This document shows positions 53,424 through 61,602 of a stretch of 64,000 nucleotides of DNA, piece by piece. How positions within the stretch are numbered: position 1 is the stretch's first letter; the number at the start of each line of letters is the position of its first letter. The DNA lies in NCBI GenBank assembly GCA_015709675.1, contig CP054182.1:2087448-2151447 (forward strand), read 5' to 3'. Under the pieces are notes generated by a model that worked only from the letters and a program-made list of their open reading frames with translations, did no database searches and was not told where the DNA came from. Made by a program: the position numbers and the translations under genes. This DNA comes from Ignavibacteriales bacterium. Its GTDB lineage: Bacteria; Bacteroidota; Ignavibacteria; Ignavibacteriales; Ignavibacteriaceae.

Positions 53424-54314
53424 ATGTCCGATAACCCCCACCAGCTTTTAGATGCTCTTCAGCCGGAGAAACAATTCTTCATAGGTATTGATTCGGACGG
53501 ATGTGTTTTTGATTCTATGGAGATTAAGCATAAGGAGTGTTTCTGCCCTGAATATATACGCCATTTCCGTCTTCAAAGAGTTTCAAAATACGCACGGGAA
53601 ACATGGGAGTTTGTAAATCTTTACTCCAAGACAAGGGGAACAAACCGCTTTAAGGCGCTTGTCCGTTCAATGCAGCTTCTTGCTGAAAGAAAGGAAGTCC
53701 GTCAGCGCGGCACTGAAATTACTGACCTGGCTCCGCTGAACGAATGGATGAAACAGGAAAGCAAACTGGGTAATCCGGCTCTGGAGATATATACAAAAAA
53801 AACAGACAATCCCGTATTGCAGCAGGTGCTTGCCTGGTCAAAAGATGTGAACTCCTCAATAGAAAAAATGGTATCTGATGTTCCTCCGTTTCCCCTTGTA
53901 AAGGAATCCCTAGAAAAGATTTATCCTGGGGCTGATCTGATGGTTGTCTCCCAGACTCCTGTTGCTGCCCTGAAGCGCGAATGGGAGGAGCATCAGATAG
54001 ATAAATACGTCAGGATGATCGCAGGTCAGGAGTATGGCACCAAGACTGAGCATATTACTTATGCCGCAAAGAATAAATACCCCGATAATCAGATTCTCAT
54101 GATAGGAGACGCACCAGGTGACCTTGCTGCGGCAAAAGATAATGGTGTTCTTTTTTTTCCGGTAAATCCGGGTCATGAAGAACAGTCCTGGGAGCGCTTT
54201 TTTAATGAAGGTGCTGAGAGATTCTTCAGCGGAACCTTTGCAGGAAAATATGAAGACGGACTGATAAAAGAATTTAACGCACTATTGCCGGAAAATCCCG
54301 GCTGGAGTAAATAA
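53424..54314 (+). CDS. HAD-superfamily phosphatase of unknown substrate
   Basis: The protein has 296 residues. Motif I is FIGIDSDGCVFDSME (nucleophile Asp and the second Asp), motif II is VVSQTP, motif III Lys is near YGTKTEHI, and motif IV is MIGDAPGDLAAA. An extra helical cap (about residues 40-140) is longer than usual. A role in removing phosphate from a dead-end sugar phosphate of the uronate or gluconate branch is plausible, because it is encoded between KDG kinase and the LarA homologue with only 2 bases to the next gene. The substrate is unknown. Confidence 0.75.
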   Translation: MSDNPHQLLDALQPEKQFFIGIDSDGCVFDSMEIKHKECFCPEYIRHFRLQRVSKYARETWEFVNLYSKTRGTNRFKALVRSMQLLAERKEVRQRGTEITDLAPLNEWMKQESKLGNPALEIYTKKTDNPVLQQVLAWSKDVNSSIEKMVSDVPPFPLVKESLEKIYPGADLMVVSQTPVAALKREWEEHQIDKYVRMIAGQEYGTKTEHITYAAKNKYPDNQILMIGDAPGDLAAAKDNGVLFFPVNPGHEEQSWERFFNEGAERFFSGTFAGKYEDGLIKEFNALLPENPGWSK

Positions 54315-54316
54315 GT

Positions 54317-55591
54317 ATGCTCTGTTTCGCAAAAGGGAGTACTCAGTATCCACTTTCCGCAGATGAAATTCGTGAGGGACTCATACAGTCGCTTGAGCAG
54401 GCAGGGAGTGTAAATAAAGTTATTGCTATCCCACCGGACTTCACCCGCTTTCACTCACAGGCGGGTCTGATCACACGGATGATATATGATCATTATGGTG
54501 AACGGCTGACTGATATACTTCCAGCACTTGGAACCCATTTCGCCATGGAAGATAAAGAGATTGAGCAGATGTATCCGGGTGTGCCCAGGCATCTGTTCCG
54601 CGTGCATAACTGGAAAGAAGATCTGGTAACGCTCGGCGAAGTGCCTTCTGAATATATATCGGAAGTGTCGGAAGGGAAACTGAATTATACCTGGCCGGCA
54701 CAGGTTAACCGGCTGCTTGCCGAGGGGGGGCATGATCTGATTCTTTCAGTAGGGCAGGTTGTCCCTCACGAAGTGATCGGGATGGCAAATTATAATAAAA
54801 ATATCTTTGTTGGCACAGGAGGCAGGGAGGGAATCAATAAAAGCCATTATCTGGGTGCAGTCTATGGAATGGAGCGCATTATGGGAAGGGCAGATACTCC
54901 GGTCCGCAGAGTCCTGAATTATGCTTCTGATCATTTTGCCAAGAAGCTCCCTATACTCTATATTCTTACGGTAGTCGCTAGGGATACATCGGGACGGCTC
55001 GGGGTCTTCGGACTCTACATTGGAGATGATTACGAATGTTTCCGGCTGGCGGCTGAGCTTTCACTTCAGGTGAACTTTGAAATGCTTCCGGAACCGCTGA
55101 AAAAAGTGGTGGTGTATCTTGATCCGGAGGAATTCAAAAGCACCTGGCTGGGCAATAAAAGTATCTACCGGACCCGTATGGCAATAGCCGATGGCGGTGA
55201 GCTGATCATCCTTGCACCTGGATTGAAAAGTTTTGGTGAGGACAGGGAAATTGACCGGCTTATCAGAAAATATGGCTATGCCACTACCCCTGAAATCCTG
55301 CAATTTGTGGCAGAAAATGATGAATTGCAGAAAAATCTGAGTGCGGCGGCACACCTGATTCATGGCTCCTCAGAAGGGCGGTTTTCAATATCCTATGCTC
55401 CCGGACACCTGACTCAGGGGGAAATAGAAAAAGCAAAATTCCGGTGGGCAGACCCTAAAAAGATGCTGGAAAAGTATAATCCTGATATATTGCGGGACGG
55501 ATTCAACACACTTCCGGACGGTGAGGAGATATTCTATATATCGAACCCTGCTCTGGGGCTGTGGGCATCCGGGCAACGATTCAAAAATTAA
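54317..55591 (+). CDS. LarA-family nickel-pincer racemase/epimerase homologue
   Basis: The protein has 424 residues and both LarA domains. The cofactor-binding strand has IPPDFTRFHS with the Asp/Thr/Arg triad. The metal site matches LarA of Lactobacillus (H174, K184, H200, from memory): His151, Lys161 and His177 show the same spacing of 10 and 26 residues. His74 in LGTHFAMED fits the second catalytic His, with an insertion relative to LarA. LarA-type enzymes invert alpha-hydroxyacids; one described subgroup is a gluconate 2-epimerase. In this uronate operon, next to 6-phosphogluconate dehydrogenase, mannonate/gluconate interconversion is an attractive proposal, but it is inference. LarB, LarC and LarE are not in the window. 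Confidence 0.78.
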   Translation: MLCFAKGSTQYPLSADEIREGLIQSLEQAGSVNKVIAIPPDFTRFHSQAGLITRMIYDHYGERLTDILPALGTHFAMEDKEIEQMYPGVPRHLFRVHNWKEDLVTLGEVPSEYISEVSEGKLNYTWPAQVNRLLAEGGHDLILSVGQVVPHEVIGMANYNKNIFVGTGGREGINKSHYLGAVYGMERIMGRADTPVRRVLNYASDHFAKKLPILYILTVVARDTSGRLGVFGLYIGDDYECFRLAAELSLQVNFEMLPEPLKKVVVYLDPEEFKSTWLGNKSIYRTRMAIADGGELIILAPGLKSFGEDREIDRLIRKYGYATTPEILQFVAENDELQKNLSAAAHLIHGSSEGRFSISYAPGHLTQGEIEKAKFRWADPKKMLEKYNPDILRDGFNTLPDGEEIFYISNPALGLWASGQRFKN

Positions 55592-55605
55592 ACGGAGTGA
55601 AAAGC

Positions 55606-57057
55606 GTGAAAAAAGCAGACATTGCGGTTATCGGTATTGGTGTAATGGGGGAAAATCTTGCTCTGAACATTGAAAGCAGAGGCTACTCGGTTATTGTGTA
55701 TGATAAGGATGATGCAAAACGTGCAAAACTTGCATCCGGGCGTGCTTCAGGCAGAAATATTACCGTAGCCGGCTCACTTCAGGAGGTCGCTGATTCACTT
55801 TCCCTCCCCCGTAAGGCACTGATCATGGTGCCGGCAGGTAAACCCGTAGATGCGGTTATTGATGATCTTGTACCATTTTTTCAGGCCGGGGATATTATTA
55901 TCGACGGTGGCAATTCTCATTTCCCTGATTCTAACAGACGAACCAAATATCTTGGTGATAAGGGAATGCACTTTGTAGGGGCTGGTGTTTCCGGCGGAGA
56001 GGAAGGCGCGCTGAAAGGCCCCTCCATCATGCCCGGCGGTTCTTCTGAGGCATGGCAATATATAAAACCGATATTTCAGCATATTGCAGCCAAAGCTGAG
56101 GATGGCAATCCCTGTTGCGACTGGGTAGGGGAAGAGGGCTCAGGGCACTTCGTAAAAATGGTGCATAACGGTATTGAATATGGTGATATGCAGCTCCTCT
56201 GCGAGGCCTATCAGATTATGAAAGAACTTATCGGGCTGAATCATGATGAAATGTATGAAATCTTTAAACGCTGGAATGAGGGAGAACTGGAAAGTTACCT
56301 GGTTGAAATTACAAGAGATATTCTTGCATTTAAGGATGAGGACGGAGCCCCGCTGGTTGAAAAAATCCTGGATAAGGCAGGACAAAAAGGAACAGGAAAA
56401 TGGACCGTGGTCTCCTCACTTGACCTTGGCGCTCCGCTCACATTAATATCAGAAGCGGTATTTGCCCGAACTCTTTCATCACTTAAGGATCAGAGAAGTG
56501 CTGCCTCTAAAGTGCTGAAGGGACCAGCAGTGAAACTTTCCGTACCCCGTGATCAGTTTATCGCGGATCTTGGCAAGGCTGTTTATGCAGCAAAAATTAT
56601 TTCGTACGCGCAAGGATATATACTCCTAAGAAACGCGGGCGCTGAATACGGATGGAATCTGAATTACGGAGGTATTGCATCCATGTGGCGCGGCGGCTGC
56701 ATTATCCGTTCGGTATTTCTCGGGAAAATAAAAGAAGCGTTTAATAACAATCCTGATCTCGGCAACCTGCTTCTTGATCCGTTTTTCCGTGATAAAATTC
56801 ATTCTTCTCAGGAGGGGTGGCGCCGGGTGGTATCTGAATCGGTAATGAACGGCATCTGGGTTCCCGCGCTCTCAAGTGCGCTTACCTGGTTTGACGGCTA
56901 CCGGAGTGAACAGCTCCCCGCAAATATGCTGCAGGCACAGCGTGATTACTTTGGCGCTCATCAGTATGAAAGAGTGGATAAACCGCGCGGAGAATATTTT
57001 CATACCAATTGGACAGGCAGAGGCGGGGATACAACTTCATCAACGTATACTCTGTAA
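55606..57057 (+). CDS. gnd: 6-phosphogluconate dehydrogenase (decarboxylating)
   Basis: The protein has 483 residues. Rossmann fold begins IAVIGIGVMGENLALNIE; active site segments are IIDGGNSHFPDSNRRTKYL, GVSGGEEGALKGPSIMPGG, HFVKMVHNGIEYGDMQLL with catalytic Lys, KGTGKWT, and the C-terminal tail WTGRGGDTTSSTYTL. It oxidatively decarboxylates 6-phosphogluconate to ribulose 5-phosphate. The GTG at 55606 is chosen because GGAG lies 8 bases upstream; the frame extends back to 55561 inside the previous gene. Its presence inside the pectin operon, and not with pentose-phosphate genes, is unusual and points to gluconate formation. Confidence 0.93.
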   Translation: MKKADIAVIGIGVMGENLALNIESRGYSVIVYDKDDAKRAKLASGRASGRNITVAGSLQEVADSLSLPRKALIMVPAGKPVDAVIDDLVPFFQAGDIIIDGGNSHFPDSNRRTKYLGDKGMHFVGAGVSGGEEGALKGPSIMPGGSSEAWQYIKPIFQHIAAKAEDGNPCCDWVGEEGSGHFVKMVHNGIEYGDMQLLCEAYQIMKELIGLNHDEMYEIFKRWNEGELESYLVEITRDILAFKDEDGAPLVEKILDKAGQKGTGKWTVVSSLDLGAPLTLISEAVFARTLSSLKDQRSAASKVLKGPAVKLSVPRDQFIADLGKAVYAAKIISYAQGYILLRNAGAEYGWNLNYGGIASMWRGGCIIRSVFLGKIKEAFNNNPDLGNLLLDPFFRDKIHSSQEGWRRVVSESVMNGIWVPALSSALTWFDGYRSEQLPANMLQAQRDYFGAHQYERVDKPRGEYFHTNWTGRGGDTTSSTYTL

Positions 57058-57076
57058 CTGAAGGACTGAAATAAGT

Positions 57077-57601
57077 ATGACCACAGGAATTACAGCGTCT
57101 CATTCAGGAAGGATTGTCCTGACTGACCTCCTGGTATTTGCGTTAGTATATATAACACCGGCACTTTCCCATGTGCTGCCGGTTCCTCTCTATGTGCTTG
57201 ACCCTATGCGGCTTTTCTTCCTTACGGGTATGGTGCTCGCCGGGAGCAGATGGAACAGCTATCTGCTTGCTCTGAGCATTCCATTGTTTTCATCACTGGT
57301 CACCGGACATCCCTCCTTCTGGAAGGGTACGCTTATCTCGTTTGAACTTGCAGCAAATTTTTATCTCTTTGTGCAGCTGATGCATATCCGCCGTCTGCCG
57401 GTGCCTGTTGTTATTGCAGGTTCAATTATCATCAGCAAGATTCTCTATTACGGAGCAAAACACCTTTATCTGCAAACCGGGCTGATTCAGGGGGAACTGA
57501 TTTCCACGCCGGTGCACCTGCAGGTCTTGACGGTATTGATCGTGACCACAGTTATTTCATTTATCTTCAGAAAAAAAATTACCGAACAGTACGGTCAGTA
57601 A
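57077..57601 (+). CDS. Hypothetical small membrane protein (five or six helices)
   Basis: The protein has 174 residues, mostly hydrophobic: helices near LTDLLVFALVYITPALS, RLFFLTGMVLAG, YLLALSIPLFSSLV, LISFELAANFYLFVQ, VPVVIAGSIIISKILYYG, and LTVLIVTTVISFIF. The size and the segment TGHPSFWKGTLISFELAANFY are loosely like substrate-capture subunits of ECF-type transporters, but no energising module is adjacent. It lies between gnd and kduI with short gaps, so co-expression is expected. Function unknown. Confidence 0.6.
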   Translation: MTTGITASHSGRIVLTDLLVFALVYITPALSHVLPVPLYVLDPMRLFFLTGMVLAGSRWNSYLLALSIPLFSSLVTGHPSFWKGTLISFELAANFYLFVQLMHIRRLPVPVVIAGSIIISKILYYGAKHLYLQTGLIQGELISTPVHLQVLTVLIVTTVISFIFRKKITEQYGQ

Positions 57602-57637
57602 TATTGTACAGTTCAGAAAAAAACAAAGCTTTTAACC

Positions 57638-58471
57638 ATGCAAGTACGTTATTCGTTAGACCCCGGAAGTGTCCGCAGATTAACTACTGAGGAACTCCGC
57701 GGCTATTTTCTTATTGATACACTTTTCAGACCCGGCACTATTGAGATGGTGTATTCAGACATTGACCGCTCAGTAACCGGATCTGCTGTTCCGCTCGCTG
57801 CTTCGCTGCATCTGGCAGCAACTAAAAAAGAACTGGCCGCGGAATATTTCACGGAAAGGCGGGAAATCGGTGTCATTAATACCGGAGGCAGCGGTACAGT
57901 TTCGCTGGACGGAAAGATAATTACACTGTTAAATAAGGATGCACTTTACATCGGCAGGGGGGTAAAAGAAATTCTGTTTGCCAGTGACCATGAATCTGAA
58001 CCGGCAAAGTTTTATTTTGTAAGCTACCCTGCGCATAAGGAATATCCTTCGCGAAAAATTGCGATGGGTGAAGCCACACAGGTGAAACTTGGAAGCAGCG
58101 CGGATGCAAATTCCCGGACAATATATAAATTTATTCATCCCGGACTGATGCCCTCCTGCCAGATTGTTATGGGGCTGACCATCCTGAATGAGGGGAGCGT
58201 GTGGAATACCATGCCTCCGCATACTCATCTGAGGCGCTCTGAAGTATATATGTATTTTGACCTTCCGGAAGATGCTATGGTTGTTCATCTGATGGGAGAG
58301 GGGAATGAAACCCGTCATCTGATAGTAAGGAACGGGCAGGCGGTTCTTTCGCCGAGCTGGTCTCTTCATGCAGGTGCCGGAACACGTAATTATGCATTCA
58401 TCTGGGCAATGGGGGGAGAAAATCAGGAATTTGATGATATGGATGGAATTGCAATACATGACCTCAGGTAA
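57638..58471 (+). CDS. kduI: 5-keto-4-deoxyuronate isomerase
   Basis: The protein has 277 residues, the family length. The cupin metal site is in MPPHTHLRRSEVYMYF (two His and a Glu), with a further His in SWSLHAGAGTRNYAFIWAMGGEN. Near the N-terminus is EELRGYFLIDTLFRPG. It converts 5-keto-4-deoxyuronate (from GH105 and lyase products) to 2,5-diketo-3-deoxygluconate, the substrate of KduD encoded next. Confidence 0.95.
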   Translation: MQVRYSLDPGSVRRLTTEELRGYFLIDTLFRPGTIEMVYSDIDRSVTGSAVPLAASLHLAATKKELAAEYFTERREIGVINTGGSGTVSLDGKIITLLNKDALYIGRGVKEILFASDHESEPAKFYFVSYPAHKEYPSRKIAMGEATQVKLGSSADANSRTIYKFIHPGLMPSCQIVMGLTILNEGSVWNTMPPHTHLRRSEVYMYFDLPEDAMVVHLMGEGNETRHLIVRNGQAVLSPSWSLHAGAGTRNYAFIWAMGGENQEFDDMDGIAIHDLR

Positions 58472-58491
58472 AAGGATTGAGCAATAGAACC

Positions 58492-59250
58492 ATGAATCAG
58501 CTGTTCAGGGTTGACGGAAAAACCGCTCTGATTACCGGTGCAAGAAGAGGAATAGGCCGCGCGTTCGCCGCTTCACTGGCTCATGCCGGAGCGGATATTG
58601 TTGCTGTGTCTAAAAGCAGTTCCGCGCCTGAAACGGAGAAACTGGTGAACGATGCCGGCAGAAATTTTACCTATTATTCATGTGATTTTACCAGCCGTGA
58701 ATCAGTATATACACTCATAAAAACCCTTGAAGAAAACAATACAGAAATTGACATACTGGTAAATAACGCCGGTACCATTCAGCGCAGGCCGGCTGCCGAG
58801 CATCCGGACGAATACTGGGATGAAGTGATAGCCGCAAATCTGAGTTCGCAGTTTATTCTCACACGGGAAATTGCAAAGGGAATGCTTTCACGTCGCGGCG
58901 GAAAAATTATCTTTGTAGCTTCACTACTTTCATTTCAGGGTGGGATTACCGTTCCGGGGTATGCAGCGTCAAAAGGAGGCATAAAGCAGCTGACCATGGC
59001 GCTTGCGAATGAATGGGCAGCTAAAGGTATAAATGTAAATGCCATAGCCCCCGGATATATCTCTACGGACAATACCAAAGCTCTGAGGGAAGATGAAACA
59101 CGGAACAATGCCATACTCAGCCGGATTCCTCAAGGCCGCTGGGGAACACCTGAAGACCTGACCGGAGCTCTGATTTATCTGAGCAGCCCGGCATCAGATT
59201 ATTGCAACGGTTCAGTCATCACCGTAGACGGAGGCTGGATGGGCAGATAG
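58492..59250 (+). CDS. kduD: 2-deoxy-D-gluconate 3-dehydrogenase / DKI reductase (SDR)
   Basis: The protein has 252 residues. NAD-binding ALITGARRGIGRAFAASLA, NNAGTIQRRPA, the catalytic YAASKGGIKQL, and the C-terminal GSVITVDGGWMGR are standard for KduD. It reduces 2,5-diketo-3-deoxygluconate to KDG, joining the saturated-monomer branch at KdgK. ATG at 58492 is used; a TTG at 58477 abuts the AAAGGA motif and is less likely. It is the last gene of the operon, 30 bases before an intrinsic terminator. Confidence 0.93.
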   Translation: MNQLFRVDGKTALITGARRGIGRAFAASLAHAGADIVAVSKSSSAPETEKLVNDAGRNFTYYSCDFTSRESVYTLIKTLEENNTEIDILVNNAGTIQRRPAAEHPDEYWDEVIAANLSSQFILTREIAKGMLSRRGGKIIFVASLLSFQGGITVPGYAASKGGIKQLTMALANEWAAKGINVNAIAPGYISTDNTKALREDETRNNAILSRIPQGRWGTPEDLTGALIYLSSPASDYCNGSVITVDGGWMGR

Positions 59251-59280
59251 CCCTTTTAAACATAATAATTACAGATAGTA

Positions 59281-59314
59281 AACCCCTGCGGGCAACCCCC
59301 GTCAGGGGTTTTTT
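59281..59314 (+). terminator. Intrinsic terminator closing the pectin operon
   Basis: AACCCCTG (59281-59288) pairs with CAGGGGTT (59303-59310), loop of 14 bases, followed by TTTT. It ends the run of + strand genes and lies shortly before the convergent - strand regulator gene. Confidence 0.9.
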
Positions 59315-59422
59315 CGTTTATGGGGGAGGGGTCAAGGGGTTCTTGGATGGTCAGCTTATATACGGTGGTTGTGATTTGTCCGTGCAGAAATCACTGAATA
59401 AATTACCATCTCCGCAGAATTG

Positions 59423-61183
59423 CTAACCTGCCTCCCTGTTTCTCGCCCAGATATCACGCATGAAGAAGGAGGGGGAGACTCCGGTGTGTTTCTGAAATAC
59501 TTTCGAAAATGTTACGCGGTTATTAAAACCGGATCTTTCAGCTATGCTGTCTATGGTGAGCGATCTGGATTCATCCGAATTCATTATCTGGATCGCTTCG
59601 CGGACTCTGTGGCCATTGATGAGATCAGGGAATGTCATGCCGGAGCCATGATGCACTGCCTGAGAAAGATATGTCCGGTTTGTCCCAAGCCGCTCCGCAG
59701 CATTTGCAGTGGTTAAGTCGTGAACAAGGTAGATTTTTTCTTCCTGGATGAGATGGTTTAGTTTTGCTGAAAGTTCACGGAGCAGGGTTTCATCAATAGT
59801 TTTTTTGCCCTGTGTACCATCGGTCGTTCTTACAGTGACGGGATCTGCATTTTCTTCTTCCTCCTCTTCATCAGCCATGCGTTCCACAACAGGTATTGGT
59901 ACACTGGCTGCACTGTAAGCAAGTTCAAGATTTTTTTCAACAAGCAGTTTATGGGATTTCCTCAGACGGAAGTAGTACGCAATCAGAATGAGAAAAGATG
60001 CTATGCTTATGAAAAGAATACCGATAATCAGATTTTTTTCACGCTGCAAACCCTCAGCGCGATGCTGTAAAATCTGGTGATTATGTTCAGCGTAAATATG
60101 AAGAATCTTTGCCCGGTTAAAAATGGAATCCGCGGTTTTTGAAACGGCAACCCATTGTTCAAGGTAGTTTACCGCCTGCCTGTAATCTCCGGCAGCTTTG
60201 AACGTATATGCCCGCTCTCTGTTTATGGCTTCTTTATATCTGATGTCTGAATATTCTTTTTCAAGCTGCTCTGCAAGACTTAGTACGGCTTTTGCTGAGT
60301 CAAATTTGCTCTTGTGCCTGAGAATTTCCGCATATCCGATGTATAAACCCGGGAGCTCGGCAAATTGCTTAAACTTTTCTGCATAATATTTTCCATTCTC
60401 ACAATATTCTTCCCCTTTTTTATAATCACCTTTTGCCAGATTTACTTCCATCAGTTTCCTGAAATGATAAACCATTCCGCTTGAATCACTTGCGGACATT
60501 GGAGGAGCGGTTAGTTTTTCGAAAGCTGTCAGGAAATAGCTCTCCGCTTCATCCAGCTTGTTTTGCCGGAATTTTATCAGCCCAAGATTGCTGCGCAATG
60601 TTATAAATCGCCAGTGTTTCGCAAAATTCTTCTCCTGCTCCATGAGCTGCTGATAGATTTTCTCGGCCTCATCATATTCACCGGCAAAGAAGTGCATATC
60701 GGCAATGAGCTGATTGATTTCGTCAAGACTGGAATTAGACTGAATATCCGAAAGGATGGTTTTTGCCATAAGCGCGTACATCATGGCGGAGTCCGGCATA
60801 GAGTTATCCCGGAAGATGATGCTCTTAAATGTATAAGCCGCGGCCTGAAGTTCGGGAAGATTTTCGGACCTGGCTAAATCTGCCGCCTCATTGAGCATCC
60901 TGAATTTTGTATCAAAAACGTGAAACCGGTAGGAGTGAATCAGGGTATTTATATAGAGAGATTTATTCTGATGATGAACTGATTCCCTGAGCAGACGGCG
61001 GCTGAGTGCAAGGCCGGATTCAAAATCTGCTACATACATCAGGACAATCAATTGTCCGGCTGCTTCATCTGCCTCGGGAAACTTCTGACTATTCCAGATT
61101 TTCAGGAGACTGTCAACCTTTTCTGACTGAATTGCAGGAAAAAGGCACAGATTCGCCAGGAATATGATTATGAATACTCTCAT
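59423..61183 (-). CDS. TPR-containing AraC-type membrane regulator
   Basis: The protein has 586 residues. A signal/anchor-like N-terminus (VFIIIFLANLCLFPAIQS) suggests an exported sensor part. Residues about 30-360 are helical TPR-like repeats (YNEAEKIYQQLMEQE, ESYFLTAFEKL). A hydrophobic helix (about 375-395, IIGILFISIASFLILIAYYF) probably crosses the membrane. The C-terminus (about 485-580) holds two helix-turn-helix motifs of AraC type (NAAERLGTNRTYLSQAVHHGSGM; SIAERSGFNNRVTFSKVFQKHTGVSP). It may sense an envelope signal and control the divergent fibre genes or the pectin locus. No ligand is known. Confidence 0.85.
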   Translation of the reverse strand: MRVFIIIFLANLCLFPAIQSEKVDSLLKIWNSQKFPEADEAAGQLIVLMYVADFESGLALSRRLLRESVHHQNKSLYINTLIHSYRFHVFDTKFRMLNEAADLARSENLPELQAAAYTFKSIIFRDNSMPDSAMMYALMAKTILSDIQSNSSLDEINQLIADMHFFAGEYDEAEKIYQQLMEQEKNFAKHWRFITLRSNLGLIKFRQNKLDEAESYFLTAFEKLTAPPMSASDSSGMVYHFRKLMEVNLAKGDYKKGEEYCENGKYYAEKFKQFAELPGLYIGYAEILRHKSKFDSAKAVLSLAEQLEKEYSDIRYKEAINRERAYTFKAAGDYRQAVNYLEQWVAVSKTADSIFNRAKILHIYAEHNHQILQHRAEGLQREKNLIIGILFISIASFLILIAYYFRLRKSHKLLVEKNLELAYSAASVPIPVVERMADEEEEEENADPVTVRTTDGTQGKKTIDETLLRELSAKLNHLIQEEKIYLVHDLTTANAAERLGTNRTYLSQAVHHGSGMTFPDLINGHRVREAIQIMNSDESRSLTIDSIAERSGFNNRVTFSKVFQKHTGVSPSFFMRDIWARNREAG

Positions 61184-61602
61184 GAAACGGGAAAAATGAA
61201 TAGCTACTGCAAAATAATCACAAAGTTTAAATGGGAACAGAAAAAAATGCCGGGCTGATGGTATCAGTTGCGGATTATTTTCTCTGGTTGTTGATATAAA
61301 AAGAGGTATTCGCGTAAAAATTGCGCAATTGTAACCGCAAAATGACCTATTTCCGGTAACAATTGCGCAATGATTACCAACTTTTCAGAAAAAACATTTG
61401 CGGAGACTCTATTTTTGACCTGCCGCAGTTGTGTGTACTCGGCACTTTCACATCTTTTCAAAATCCAGCACCCTTTCGTAAAGGGAATATCCGGCAGAAA
61501 ACAAAATTCTGTTTCAGATGTCTCCCGCAAGACCGGCGCAGCATTTTGCTCTTATCCGGAAAATAAATAACCGTAATTCACAAACTATAAGGAAGGTTCA
61601 CT
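61184..61602. other. Divergent intergenic region between AraC-type regulator and fibre gene
   Basis: This 419-base region holds a small palindrome (CTGAT-GGT-ATCAG, 61255-61267), two copies of the palindrome ATTGCGCAAT 42 bp apart (61319-61371), and a possible -10 element TATTTTTG (61410-61417) for the + strand. Two 66-88-codon open frames here lack protein-like features. Confidence 0.6.
61319..61371. promoter_or_regulatory. Paired palindromic sites 42 bp apart, within a larger inverted repeat
   Basis: The sites AATTGCGCAATT (61319-61330) and ATTGCGCAAT (61362-61371) have centres 42 bp apart, exactly four helical turns. The arms extend as TTGCGCAATTGTAACCG against CGGTAACAATTGCGCAA with one mismatch. 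The layout suits a dimeric or tetrameric DNA-binding protein contacting one face of the helix. Confidence 0.65.

Noticed and set aside
59420-59716. 98-codon + strand frame at the end of the AraC-type gene
   Set aside because: It lies opposite the conserved AraC DNA-binding region and is a shadow of that gene.
61264-61530. 88-codon frame on the - strand between the regulator and the fibre gene
   Set aside because: It spans the palindromic regulatory sites and overlaps other frames; composition looks non-coding.
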